A DNA stretch of 21,943 nt from Desulfobacteraceae bacterium (GCA_029857875.1 JAOUGB010000001.1:1-21943), one strand, 5' to 3'. Shown: positions 1-7,499, counted from the stretch's first letter. The notes: generated by a model from the sequence alone, not told the origin. Translations and numbers: made by a program.

Positions 1-157
1 TCTTCAATTTGTGGAGATACTCTACGGTAGCCTCTATAACTTCTTTTTCCAGTTGAAAACGGACTGCAAACTCCTTAACTGAAAACTTTCCCCAGTCTTT
101 CATGATCTCTTCAACTTGCTCAACCGTAGGCAGTTTTTTGTTTTCAAGATCAGACAT
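1..157 (-). CDS. Small hypothetical protein, helix-turn-helix-like, 3' end outside window
   Basis: A reading frame starts with ATG at 157-155 on the minus strand and stays open for 52 codons to the window edge. The protein begins MSDLENKKLPTVEQVEEI, followed by KDWGKFSVKEFAVRFQLEKE and then VIEATVEYLHKLK. The pattern is two to three short amphipathic helices, with a segment (W-x-x-F-S-V-K-E-F-A-x-x-F) resembling the recognition part of small winged-helix or HTH proteins. A GAAGG ribosome-binding site lies about 9 nt before the ATG. I do not recognise a family and propose no function. The 3' end is missing, so total length is unknown. Confidence 0.6.
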   Translation of the reverse strand, partial: MSDLENKKLPTVEQVEEIMKDWGKFSVKEFAVRFQLEKEVIEATVEYLHKLK

Positions 158-467
158 ATTTTATACCTTCAGATCATTACAAATTTTAAGAAATTTCTTT
201 TTTTCAAAACATGAGTTGATATTACCACTATCCAAATACAAACAGTATTGCAAATATTATATAAAGATGATTATCAAACAAGTCCAATTTTTAATCATTA
301 TACAAGATTTGATCCCATTCAGACATGGGTAAGGGGAGGGAAAGACTCCTTATTACCCGATTGGCCTTCTACTTCTTTAGGCTGGTCTGAGGCCTTTCAA
401 CATAATGCCAACTATTATTATACGTCCTAAAAAATTAAGGTAAGCGCTTACATTAATGACGGATGTT
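158..467. other. Intergenic region, no gene; one hairpin and one perfect palindrome
   Basis: This AT-rich stretch of about 310 nt lies between the small HTH-like gene and the 3' end of the Slp gene. Two short frames within it have no ribosome-binding site or recognisable protein. It holds an imperfect hairpin at 327-358 (GGGTAA/TTACCC outer stem, GGAG/CTCC inner stem) and a perfect 12-bp palindrome GTAAGCGCTTAC at 440-451, just beyond the Slp stop codon. The palindrome could be an operator or part of the transcript end. No convincing terminator T-run is present. Confidence 0.5.
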
Positions 468-968
468 TTAAAATGAGGTGCCCACACCGAAACCAAAGTG
501 GATCATTGGTCGGGTTCGCATTCCCTTTGGCCAAAGCTTGATCTCAATGAGTTCTACTATGGGATAGATGTATTCGAAACCACCAATAGACCCAACCTTG
601 CTCCCTTTGAGTGTTCCCACTACCGTAAGCAGCATATCTTTTTGATAGACAGCAGGATCAAGGAGCTGCTTGGTTTGGACAATAAAGCGGCCCTCGGATT
701 GATCGGGATTCACGGGCCGACCACTGGTGTCAAGGGCAAGTTGCAGGACGGTGAGTTCGGATAGGGAAGGTGAGGTTTTGGTTTCTATAATCCTGCCACC
801 AAGCATGATGACCTCGCCTTTGTAGACGTCAGGCGTCTTTTGCAGCGCTGAGAACGTCCCCGTGTATGTAACCTTTGATCGCGAATGTTGGGAAATCCCC
901 GCGGCGCAACCCATCACGAACATAATGAAAAAAATACCGAGAATGTATCTTGCATGTTTGAGTGTCAT
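468..968 (-). CDS. slp: Slp family outer-membrane lipoprotein
   Basis: This 166-residue protein has a lipoprotein signal peptide: a basic N-terminus (MTLKHAR), a hydrophobic core, and the lipobox V-M-G-C with the lipidated Cys at residue 21. Ala at +2 suits outer-membrane sorting. The remainder has the Slp/YeaY layout: an N-terminal part with TPDVYKGEVIMLGGRIIET, then residues RFIVQTKQLLDP, then VVGTLKGSKVGSIGGFEYIYPIVE, close to the family hallmark of a GxIxGxxYxYPV-like stretch. Family members are about 170-190 residues, so it is full length. A purine-rich AGGAAAAG precedes the ATG. The role is envelope-associated and is linked to starvation or stress in enterobacteria; its precise function is unknown. 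It is transcribed divergently from the pilus operon. Confidence 0.82.
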   Translation of the reverse strand: MTLKHARYILGIFFIMFVMGCAAGISQHSRSKVTYTGTFSALQKTPDVYKGEVIMLGGRIIETKTSPSLSELTVLQLALDTSGRPVNPDQSEGRFIVQTKQLLDPAVYQKDMLLTVVGTLKGSKVGSIGGFEYIYPIVELIEIKLWPKGMRTRPMIHFGFGVGTSF

Positions 969-1152
969 GTTCTTTTCCTACCGAAAACAGGGATAATAGT
1001 CAAACCTCAATTAAGGTTATAAGTTTCGTTCCATCTGGATTAGATTAAGCCGCACCTCCAATTGGAAGCTTGGGTTTAGAAAAAGCAACGGATACGATGA
1101 TGTTAGAAGAATTCTTTTTTTCACCAAGGCGTTTAAGAACGTGGAAGGATTG

Positions 1153-1196
1153 AGTGCACCGAAAAATGTGCATTCATGCACATTTTTCGGTGCACT
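1153..1196. repeat. Perfect inverted repeat, two 21-bp arms with a 2-nt centre
   Basis: The arms at 1153-1173 and 1176-1196 are exact reverse complements (AGTGCACCGAAAAATGTGCA, then one more T), separated only by TC. The symmetry stops sharply on both sides. It is far too long for a typical operator and has no T-run, so it is not an obvious terminator. It could extrude a cruciform or be a REP/MITE-like insertion between slp and pilW. Confidence 0.9.
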
Positions 1197-1393
1197 GTCA
1201 GGTGAATTCCAAACAATTGTCCATCTAAAAATCACACAGCACGCTAAAGCTGTATTTCTCAAATTTACATCTTTACTATCCATTCATTGTTCGAATTGAT
1301 CAATAATTTTAAATAAAAACAGATATATATGATTGATTATATGTTTTGGGGAAATGGTATATTTTTAAACTCTATCAAAAAAGAAAAGTCATT

Positions 1394-1407
1394 GGAACAT
1401 AATTTGC
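1394..1407 (+). promoter_or_regulatory. Putative sigma-54 (RpoN) promoter of the minor-pilin operon
   Basis: The sequence TTGGAACATAATTTGCAAA has GG at 1394-1395 and GC at 1406-1407, spaced exactly 10 nt. This matches the -24/-12 signature (TGGCAC-N5-TTGC) at TGG, AC and TTGC. Transcription would start near 1419, excluding the ATG at 1412 and favouring 1430 or later. Sigma-54 with a PilR-type activator is the known control of pilus genes in Pseudomonas, Geobacter and Myxococcus. No PilR gene is in the window. Confidence 0.6.
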
Positions 1408-1429
1408 AAAAATGCAGCACTGTGAAGTT

Positions 1430-2125
1430 ATGGAAATGAAAATGAAACAAAATTTTGGATATCTAAATCAAGGATTTACCATTGTAGAGCTTTTGGTTGC
1501 CATGGTTGTGTCTCTTCTTGCCCTGGGAGCAATTTATTCGACGTTTTTAAATCAGCATAAATCGTATGTGGTTCAGGAAGAGACCTCCGCCATGAATCAG
1601 AATCTCAGAATTGCCCTGTTTTATATGCAAAGAGAAATTCGTATGGCCGGGTGTGACCCCACCGGTAATGCCAATGCAAGGATCATAACAGCAAACGCGA
1701 CGTCAATCAATTTTACCGAAGATGTCAGAGGGAATCTTGACGGCAGTGATTCGGACGGGGATACGGATGATGCGAATGAGAATATTACATATTGTTTGAA
1801 AGCAGACAATCTTGTGAAAAATACCGGGGGCGGGAATCAGATGGTGGTCCAGAACATCGATGCCCTCGATTTTGTTTATTTGGACGGATCTTCACCCCCC
1901 AGTGTGCTGAACCCGGAAGGCAGCGATGTTCCTGAAGAAAGTCTGGATCAAATCAGATCCGTGGAGGTAACCATGGTGGCCCGGACAGACAGGAACACGT
2001 TGGCTTCCCAAAATAATAACGCTTACTTTAACCAGCGGGGATGGCAGATTTTAGGGCCACAGAATGATAATTTCAGCCGCAGATGTTTAACCGTTTGGAT
2101 TAAATGTCGAAATTTAGGCTTATAG
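1430..2125 (+). CDS. pilW: Type IV pilus minor pilin/assembly protein, PilW family
   Basis: The protein has a class III (prepilin) leader: a short basic N-terminus ending NQG, then FTIVELLVAM with Phe+1 and Glu+5 of the mature pilin, and a long hydrophobic helix. PilD would cleave after that Gly. Downstream, NLRIALFYMQREIRMAGCDP is the typical PilW block after the helix, and the C-terminus ends with the PilW-like RCLTVWIKCRNLGL. An acidic loop rich in Asp and Gly (DGSDSDGDTDDANE) could bind calcium. The frame extends to an ATG at 1412, but the proposed sigma-54 start site lies downstream of it, so 1430 is preferred; 1436 and 1442 are also possible. It is first of four pilus genes and helps prime or tip the pilus with PilV, PilX and PilY1. 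Confidence 0.88.
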   Translation: MEMKMKQNFGYLNQGFTIVELLVAMVVSLLALGAIYSTFLNQHKSYVVQEETSAMNQNLRIALFYMQREIRMAGCDPTGNANARIITANATSINFTEDVRGNLDGSDSDGDTDDANENITYCLKADNLVKNTGGGNQMVVQNIDALDFVYLDGSSPPSVLNPEGSDVPEESLDQIRSVEVTMVARTDRNTLASQNNNAYFNQRGWQILGPQNDNFSRRCLTVWIKCRNLGL

Positions 2126-2175
2126 GATGATAGCTGTGATTAGATAACGCATATATAATCGATACGGAGACTCAG

Positions 2176-2544
2176 ATGGGAACATTAAAAAAAGAAGACG
2201 GGTATACGCTTATAGAAGTGCTCATCGCCCTTACAATTTTTGCAGTAGGGCTGCTTGCCGTAGCAGGCATGCAGACCTCGGCCATCAGGATGAATTCCAC
2301 CGCCGGCGAACTTACAAATCTCAGTACATGGGGCATGGACAAGATTGAAGAACTATCAGCGCTTCCATACTCTCATCCCTTGCTGGATTCAGCCGGTAAT
2401 CCGCATCAGGAATTATCAGGGAATTATACCATTTCCTGGACTGTAATTGACAACAATCCGTTGATAAACACCAAGAACATCACTGTAACGGTTACCGGCC
2501 AAGGTAAAAGAGCGGAGTTTAGTATTCTTAAACCAAATGTCTAA
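2176..2544 (+). CDS. pilV: Type IV pilus minor pilin, PilV family
   Basis: The start at 2176 is preceded by GGAGA. The leader MGTLKKEDG is followed by the processed pilin N-terminus YTLIEVLIALTIFAVGLLAV, with Tyr+1 and Glu+5. Next come GMQTSAIRMN and an NLSTWGMDKIEELSALPYS segment, the usual PilV layout in which the residues after the helix mark the type IV pilus modification protein family. At 122 residues it is short but complete. It lies 50 nt after pilW and is probably co-transcribed. It would join PilW and PilX in the pseudopilin-like tip complex that carries PilY1. Confidence 0.88.
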   Translation: MGTLKKEDGYTLIEVLIALTIFAVGLLAVAGMQTSAIRMNSTAGELTNLSTWGMDKIEELSALPYSHPLLDSAGNPHQELSGNYTISWTVIDNNPLINTKNITVTVTGQGKRAEFSILKPNV

Positions 2545-2608
2545 TCGAACTTAGCCCGAAAATTTTCTTGTTCAATTTCTCAAAAATTTTCACCCTGCAG
2601 GCGTGTGC

Positions 2609-2790
2609 GAGACGCCCATTTCCCAGTATTAAACGGGATCTTCGAGCCGCACGTTATTCCCGCTAAGGCGGGACAGTAGTCTACTACGGCTGTGCCTTTG
2701 AATGCCTTGTTGGAGCGAAGCGGAAATCCCGCTATCGGGACAAATGAAAGCCTCGCCCATGTGAAATATCCGAGTTTGGGTCTACGTCTC
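2609..2790. repeat. MITE-like intergenic element between pilV and pilX
   Basis: The pilV-pilX gap is unusually long for this operon (268 nt) and holds no gene. It is bounded by imperfect inverted ends (GAGACGCCCA at 2609 and TGGGTCTACGTCTC ending 2790). Inside are two hairpins with related stems, TCCCGC-TAAG-GCGGGA (2658-2673) and TCCCG-CTAT-CGGGA (2727-2740), plus an AGTAG/CTACT dyad. The higher GC content and compact structure contrast with the AT-rich flanks. It may be a non-autonomous insertion; it has no T-run, so it is not a clear terminator. Confidence 0.5.
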
Positions 2791-2812
2791 AATTGGAATA
2801 AGAGGAAATATT

Positions 2813-3301
2813 ATGAAAAAAAAATTACAGTTAGAAAATGAGAAAGGTTCTGTAATGGTTCTCGCCGTGGTTTTGCTGGTGTTGCTGACAATTCTGGGTA
2901 TTGCAGTATTAACTTCATCAAGCATTGACACCCAGATCGCAGGAAATGAGCTGCGACATAAACTGGCGTTTTACGCGGCTGAATCTGCAACAGCTTATGT
3001 GACATGGAGCCCCGATTTATACGGCCCTGACAATATCACAGCAGGTACTCCTCATTATTTCCCAAACAACACCGATCCTTATGTAGGAATTACTTCTGGT
3101 CTTCCCACAGCGCTATCGATTAATGCGACCCAATCTTTTAATGGAGAAGTTGAATACGACAGCCCATTATTGCCTCGCAGAGGATCAGGATATTCGGTGG
3201 GTAAATACAAGGCCCATCAGTATCAGATGGTATGCAACGGATATAGTTCTAAAGAGACCACCAAAAATATCGTGGTTGGGTTTTATCGTATCGGTTTCTA
3301 G
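2813..3301 (+). CDS. pilX: Type IV pilus assembly protein, PilX N-terminal domain
   Basis: This 162-residue protein starts MKKKLQLENEKGSVMVLAVV. The leader is basic and ends in Gly12, followed by a long hydrophobic helix (VMVLAVVLLVLLTILGIAVL). As in the PilX family, Glu+5 is absent. The conserved block after the helix, SSIDTQIAGNELRHKLAFYA followed by AESA, is the signature of the PilX N-terminal domain. The remaining region is variable. An AGAGGA ribosome-binding site precedes the start. Only 43 nt separate its stop from pilY1, supporting co-transcription. PilX is a minor pilin needed for PilY1 presentation and pilus assembly. Confidence 0.87.
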   Translation: MKKKLQLENEKGSVMVLAVVLLVLLTILGIAVLTSSSIDTQIAGNELRHKLAFYAAESATAYVTWSPDLYGPDNITAGTPHYFPNNTDPYVGITSGLPTALSINATQSFNGEVEYDSPLLPRRGSGYSVGKYKAHQYQMVCNGYSSKETTKNIVVGFYRIGF

Positions 3302-3344
3302 ATAAGCCGGTTTGAAAAAATATTATGAGGACTGAGGAATTTTT

Positions 3345-5462
3345 ATGAAAAAAATAGGACATTACGGACTAAAAACACTATTTGTCATATTTTGTCTTGT
3401 TTTTATGGGATATCCGGTTTTAGCTGATGATACCTGCGTTTTTTCACTGACCGCCGATGACCTGCCCCCCAATGTTGCACCGGAGCAAGATGCGGCGGAA
3501 GTTCCAGGAACCTGCACATTTACGGCGCCGGTTGTGCCTGCTGCAAAAACCACCAGCGGAGACAAAATTTATATAGCCTTTTTTAAGCCCAGTGAAGGGA
3601 ATTTCTGGGGAGGAAACGTCGCCAAATATGGTATTTCGTCGGACAACCAGATTGTCGATGCCACTGGTGATCCGGCCACGCGGCCCAATGGCGCCGTGAA
3701 GAACGATGCCGTGTCGTACTGGTCGACAATCGACTGGGCCGATGTTACCAAAAGCAACTACATTCATAATTCAAACAGGAATATCTATACCTATCTGACA
3801 AGTTTGACCCAATTTGAGTCGACCAATGCAAATTTGACAGCCACCATCCTTGGGAATCCAACCAGAAGTACGGCAGATATCATCAGTTACGTTCGAGGGG
3901 CGGATGTCTTCGATGAGGACGGGGACAGCGATGTTACAGAAAACAGATCAATCATTACAGGAGATGTCCTTCACAGCGAACCTTTTATTTTTCGGTACAG
4001 ATATGCTGACGGTACGTCCAAGACAATGGTCTATTTTGGGGCAAACGATGGGATGCTTCATGCGGTTTTAGATGTAACAGAGAGTTCAGGAGTTCCCCCG
4101 ACAGTGACATCCCATGGTACGGAGGAGTGGGCCTTTGTCCCCCCTGATCAATTGCCTCGCTTAAAAGAGATGATAGAAGGTTTCAGCCATCAGAGTTATG
4201 TAGACGCCACACCCGGGATTTACTTTAAGGACATCGACGGAGATGATGTCGTAGACTCGGGCGATGGGGATAAAGTTATTCTTGTATGCGGTGCAAGGAA
4301 GGGGGGTACCGGTTATTTTGCATTAGATGTGACCGACCCTTCTGCTCCGCAATATCTTTGGAGGATCAACCAGTATAATGATTCCGGGCTCGGCTGGGCA
4401 GCCCCTACAACGGTCGTTGCGGAGTTGGGTGAGACCTGGTCCGAGCCCCAATTCGGTGTTGTCAAAATCACAGACGAAGATACAACCGGGACGCCTGTAT
4501 TTTTCATCGGCGGAGGGTATAGTTCAGACAATTCTTCAGGAAATGCGGTCATTGCCGTTAATGTACTGACCGGTGCTGTGGTGAAAAAGTTCACCACCGG
4601 CATGAATTACAGCTTTCCAAGCTCTGTCCTTGTTATCGATGAAAATGACAATGGCTTTGTGGATAAAGTGTATGTGGGCGACCTTGGCGGCCAGATGTGG
4701 CGGTTTTCAAGTTTTGTTGACAGCGGCGGTAAGCCTCTATCTTTTCCCAATTGTAATGAGAATATACATTCATGGACAGGACAGGTCTTCTTTAAAACAG
4801 ATAATAACAACTCCAGAAAATTTTTCTACCCACCGAGTGTTACCCTCGAAAAAGGGTATGATATGGTTTTTATGGGAACCGGAGATCGGGAAAACGCCTG
4901 CTGTAATAATAGTAACAATGCTTGCAGTTTCAACGGACCTGATATCATCGCTGCCGTGAAGGAAAAACACTCTTTAACAACCATTGTCGGCGAAACGGAT
5001 CTGGTTGATGTTACAGATCCAACAGCCACACCTCCCGATTTGTCTTTCGATCAAGGCTGGTATATCCGGCTGGTGGATGACAGCGGCAATGCAGTGGGTG
5101 AAAAGGTTCTTGCAGAAGGAACGGTTTTTTACAAAACGTTTTATATTACGACATTTACTCCCAACAACGATCCCTATGAGCCCGGAGGCGACGGCAATCT
5201 ATATGCTCTGTCATATTTAACGGGTGCGGCGGTTCTGGATTTTGATAATGATTCAAACTTGGAACGCATTTCAACCATCGGAGAAGGTATTCTTTCCAAA
5301 CCGGTTACGCTAATAACCAGGACCGGCACAAAATTATCGATTTCAGTGGGAAGTGCAGATCCGGATACTGCCAATCCGAGCCTTGGAGCAGGGGTTAGAA
5401 ATATTGATCCACTGCTGCCGCCAGTCAACTTCTTTTATAGCTATTGGAGGGAAGTTTTTTAA
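3345..5462 (+). CDS. pilY1: Pilus tip adhesin/assembly factor PilY1, C-terminal beta-propeller type, short form
   Basis: This 705-residue exported protein has a signal peptide (MKKIGHYGLKTLFVIFCLVF, cleavage near VLADD). From about residue 190 it follows the PilY1 propeller: DEDGDSD, GDVLHSEPFIFRYRY, VYFGANDGMLHAV, EWAFVPPDQLPRL, KDIDGDDVVDSGDGDKVILV and GGTGYFALDVTDP. A calcium loop DENDNGFVD is followed by VYVGDLGGQMWRF. These are the family's conserved propeller blades and Ca-binding site, known to control PilT-dependent retraction. Classical PilY1 proteins exceed 1000 residues with an N-terminal von Willebrand A region; here only about 160 residues precede the propeller and no MIDAS motif is visible. 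GAGGA lies upstream of the ATG. It is the last gene of the operon. Confidence 0.9.
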   Translation: MKKIGHYGLKTLFVIFCLVFMGYPVLADDTCVFSLTADDLPPNVAPEQDAAEVPGTCTFTAPVVPAAKTTSGDKIYIAFFKPSEGNFWGGNVAKYGISSDNQIVDATGDPATRPNGAVKNDAVSYWSTIDWADVTKSNYIHNSNRNIYTYLTSLTQFESTNANLTATILGNPTRSTADIISYVRGADVFDEDGDSDVTENRSIITGDVLHSEPFIFRYRYADGTSKTMVYFGANDGMLHAVLDVTESSGVPPTVTSHGTEEWAFVPPDQLPRLKEMIEGFSHQSYVDATPGIYFKDIDGDDVVDSGDGDKVILVCGARKGGTGYFALDVTDPSAPQYLWRINQYNDSGLGWAAPTTVVAELGETWSEPQFGVVKITDEDTTGTPVFFIGGGYSSDNSSGNAVIAVNVLTGAVVKKFTTGMNYSFPSSVLVIDENDNGFVDKVYVGDLGGQMWRFSSFVDSGGKPLSFPNCNENIHSWTGQVFFKTDNNNSRKFFYPPSVTLEKGYDMVFMGTGDRENACCNNSNNACSFNGPDIIAAVKEKHSLTTIVGETDLVDVTDPTATPPDLSFDQGWYIRLVDDSGNAVGEKVLAEGTVFYKTFYITTFTPNNDPYEPGGDGNLYALSYLTGAAVLDFDNDSNLERISTIGEGILSKPVTLITRTGTKLSISVGSADPDTANPSLGAGVRNIDPLLPPVNFFYSYWREVF

Positions 5463-5829
5463 TTAATCTATTAAACCTTCAGTTAAGCTGAAGGTCGCAG
5501 CTTTGCTATGCAGGTATGTGAGTTTATATTTACCGCCCGCTTCGCTCAAGACACAGAGGACGCAGAGAATAATAATTTTTCCATTGCCGTTGAGAGGACG
5601 GCAATGGAAAAGCACTAAGCAGCTTACGCTGCGAAAACGACAAAAGACATCAATTCTTTGGTTGCAAGGTGCCAATACGGGCATTTTATTACCCGAAGGG
5701 TTGAGTCGTTTTGCTTTTCGGCGTCTCAGCGAAAAGCAAAAAAAAAACAAAAACTTTGCGCTCTCTGCGGCTCTGCGGTGAATAAATTTTTATAAAGACC
5801 CTTTTAGGGTCACAATCATGCCACCCCTT
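5463..5829. other. Non-coding repeat- and hairpin-rich region after pilY1
   Basis: About 370 nt between the convergent ends of pilY1 and the TIM-barrel gene contain no supportable gene. Just after pilY1 is an 8-bp stem (ACCTTCAG at 5475-5482, CTGAAGGT at 5488-5495, 5-nt loop) that could end the pilus transcript, although it lacks a T-run. The rest is an inverted-repeat element (5551-5780) and two CCCTTTTAGGG-type hairpins (5797-5839), listed separately. Confidence 0.6.
5551..5780. repeat. Inverted-repeat element with CACAGAG/CGCAGAG arms and three internal hairpins
   Basis: The left arm (ACACAGAGGACGCAGAG, 5551-5567) is an imperfect reverse complement of the right arm (CTTTGCGCTCTCTGCGGCTC, starting 5754). 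Inside are three perfect stems: CCATTGCCGT/ACGGCAATGG (5581-5590 and 5598-5607), GCAGC/GCTGC (5619-5623 and 5628-5632), and a 12-bp stem TTTTGCTTTTCG/CGAAAAGCAAAA (5709-5720 and 5730-5741). This looks like a non-autonomous intergenic repeat; similar CAGAGGACGCAGAG strings are, from memory, frequent in environmental deltaproteobacterial genomes. Confidence 0.6.
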
Positions 5830-5839
5830 TTAGGGGTGG
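5797..5839 (-). terminator. Double hairpin terminator at the end of the TIM-barrel gene
   Basis: Two related stems occur in tandem: CCACCCCT-TTT-AGGGGTGG (5821-5839) and GACCCT-TTT-AGGGTC (5797-5811). Read on the minus strand, the second is followed by TTTATAAAAATTTATT, a reasonable intrinsic-terminator tail. The stop codon of the minus-strand gene (5832-5830) lies in the loop region of the first hairpin. The shared CCCTTTTAGGG core recurs at about 7757, so this may be a repeated element used as a terminator. Confidence 0.6.
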
Positions 5840-6651
5840 TTATTGACTGAGGCGTCGGAAACTTTTACCGGAAATGCTTTCTCAATATAGTCGTCTAGGA
5901 TCTGTTTTGTCCACAGCAACTTTTGGGCTTCTTTTATTTCGATGACCCACCAGAGACAGCCGGTTTGATGCAATGTATCCAGACGTTCTTTGATGTCTTC
6001 GATTCCATCCGGCGGCACATGTCCCAACCCGGAAATTTCGGTGTGGTAGATATGTGCATTGTGGACCCGATCTGGATGGGGGGAGACAAAATCTTCAGGG
6101 GAAAAGTATTGGTTGCTGACAGATTCACAGGCTTGTGCATGGCCGATGTCAAAGGTCACCCCTGCGCCGGTTCGACGAATCAATTTTTCAAAAAGATTGG
6201 GTTTGCTGGTCCATCCCCAGGCCAGGTTTTCCAGACAGACTTTCACGCCGCGATCAGCCCCGTACTGAACCAGGCTGCGCAAATTGGTAATGGTTCTTTC
6301 CCATGAAAGTATGCGCGTCGTATCATGGCCGAGGCCCACATGCAAAGTCAAGAATCTGCCGTTGGTTTTGGAGACCAGCCGAATAACGCGATGGAAAAGT
6401 TTGAAGGCCGATAATACTCTAGAAGAATCCTCGTGACCGAGATCGACTTTCATAAACGGGCAGTGAAAACGCACCTCAAGGGGATTTAAGGCGGATAAAC
6501 GTTCGACCCACCGGGTCTCTTCCAAAGGGCTTGACGGAAGCTCTTCCATATTAAACGACCAGTCTACGCCTGAAAAATCATGATCAAGAGCAAATGCTTT
6601 GAGTTGTTTTATGTCATCGAAAAGGTTGCACAGCACAACTTTTGGTATCAT
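5830..6651 (-). CDS. Sugar-phosphate isomerase/epimerase-like TIM-barrel protein (xylose isomerase-like/AP endonuclease 2 fold)
   Basis: The ATG at 6651-6649 follows GGGAG at good spacing; the frame extends 23 codons further upstream but without family features or a better ribosome-binding site. The 273 residues show the metal-binding pattern of this superfamily: Glu141 in CLENL, Asp168 and His171 in TFDIGHA, His200/His203 in HNAHIYH, His211 in GHVPPDG and Glu238 in VIEIK. Early strands are MIPKVVLCNL and FSGVDWSF. Members use a divalent metal to isomerise or epimerise sugars or related polyols; the substrate cannot be read from sequence. It lies 104 nt downstream of the intact GATase paralogue on the same strand and may belong to the amidoligase-associated set. 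Confidence 0.8.
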   Translation of the reverse strand: MIPKVVLCNLFDDIKQLKAFALDHDFSGVDWSFNMEELPSSPLEETRWVERLSALNPLEVRFHCPFMKVDLGHEDSSRVLSAFKLFHRVIRLVSKTNGRFLTLHVGLGHDTTRILSWERTITNLRSLVQYGADRGVKVCLENLAWGWTSKPNLFEKLIRRTGAGVTFDIGHAQACESVSNQYFSPEDFVSPHPDRVHNAHIYHTEISGLGHVPPDGIEDIKERLDTLHQTGCLWWVIEIKEAQKLLWTKQILDDYIEKAFPVKVSDASVNNHP

Positions 6652-6755
6652 TGAGTACTCCCAACAGTTTTCAAATTTTGTATGATTTGTTTTATGTTGA
6701 TGAAAAACTCTGCATGTCACTATTTGAAACGCTCTATTTAGGTCGGTTTTTTTTG

Positions 6756-7499
6756 TTAAATTGATTGATGCATAATAACATCATTGCCTGAAATTGCCAG
6801 AAGCAGTCCCCGGCGATTGCTGGCTTTTGCTACCCGCAACCACTTTTCTTTGGTTAATCCGCGTGCCAGGGTTGTGAGCAGGAAGGCACCTTTTAGTTTC
6901 TCGCTTCCTTTCATAAACATAAACTGGCGATGGTTGGTGAAGGCAAATAGAAGATGCCCGTTGGACAGTAAAAAATTGTAATCACCCGGATACTGGTCAA
7001 TCATTTGCGAAATACTGTTTGACAGGGTATTGAAAAGCTTCTCAGGCTTTGAATCATGCCTGTGATGGTCTTCCATACGGTCACGAAGGTATTCAAACGC
7101 CCTGGCCGAGTCGCTTATGGCATCTTCAATGGTAATGCCGCTGCTTCTGTAAGATTCAATGGCCGGCGCCTTGCCGTTATGTGCAAAAATCCAATCATGT
7201 CCACCGAATTTCAGAACAAAAGGATGGGCATGGCACTCGTCTATGAGTCCGCTGGTCCGAAAACGGAGATGGCAAATGATAATTCTGCTCTTTACGACAC
7301 GGGCCAGCCTTTGAAAACTGTCGTGCAATTGACCTGAGTGGAAAATTTGTTCAGCCGACTTTTCAACCAGGGCATGGTGTTTACGAAAAAAACCAATGCC
7401 CCAGCCATCCATGTTCTTTTTGGCCCGAACTGCAAAAATCGGCAGGAATTCCGGAGCCGAATAATCTTTTTTGGCAGACAAAGCAAAGAGGTCACACAT
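6756..7499 (-). CDS. Class II glutamine amidotransferase-like protein (YafJ-type), apparently intact
   Basis: The start is set at ATG 7499-7497 because it places Cys at position 2 (MCDLFALSAKK), the Ntn nucleophile exposed after Met removal; the upstream extension of the frame has no such feature. The 247 residues carry the expected catalytic and glutamine-binding positions: Cys2, Arg79 and Thr82 in HLRFRTSG, Asn108-Gly109 in FAHNG (oxyanion hole), and Asp130 in SDSARAFEYL. The family hydrolyses glutamine to deliver ammonia to a partner or acts on gamma-glutamyl amides. There is no synthetase domain, so a separate acceptor enzyme is expected; the amidoligase at 9202-10179 is the candidate. 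It is about 50% identical by eye to the neighbouring paralogue and almost colinear with it. No strong ribosome-binding site is visible. Confidence 0.82.
   Translation of the reverse strand: MCDLFALSAKKDYSAPEFLPIFAVRAKKNMDGWGIGFFRKHHALVEKSAEQIFHSGQLHDSFQRLARVVKSRIIICHLRFRTSGLIDECHAHPFVLKFGGHDWIFAHNGKAPAIESYRSSGITIEDAISDSARAFEYLRDRMEDHHRHDSKPEKLFNTLSNSISQMIDQYPGDYNFLLSNGHLLFAFTNHRQFMFMKGSEKLKGAFLLTTLARGLTKEKWLRVAKASNRRGLLLAISGNDVIMHQSI

Larger units (their letters stand above)
969..1429. other. Divergent intergenic region upstream of slp and pilW
   Basis: About 460 nt separate the divergent slp and pilW starts. A short open stretch on the minus strand (1017-1283) shows no family features and is largely generated by the palindrome, so it is not called. 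The region contains a perfect 44-nt inverted repeat (1153-1196) and a sigma-54-type promoter (1394-1407), annotated separately. From 1290 onward it is very AT-rich, as expected for an activator-dependent promoter. Confidence 0.6.

Noticed and set aside
1017..1283. 88-codon minus-strand frame in the slp-pilW gap
   Set aside because: It runs through the perfect inverted repeat, has no recognisable domain, and lies where divergent promoters are expected.
2580..2792. 70-codon minus-strand frame between pilV and pilX
   Set aside because: It is formed by the hairpin-rich element, is antisense to the operon, and has no supporting features.
5503..5781. 92-codon plus-strand and 95-codon minus-strand frames after pilY1
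   Set aside because: Both are translations of the inverted-repeat element, with low-complexity protein and no start context.
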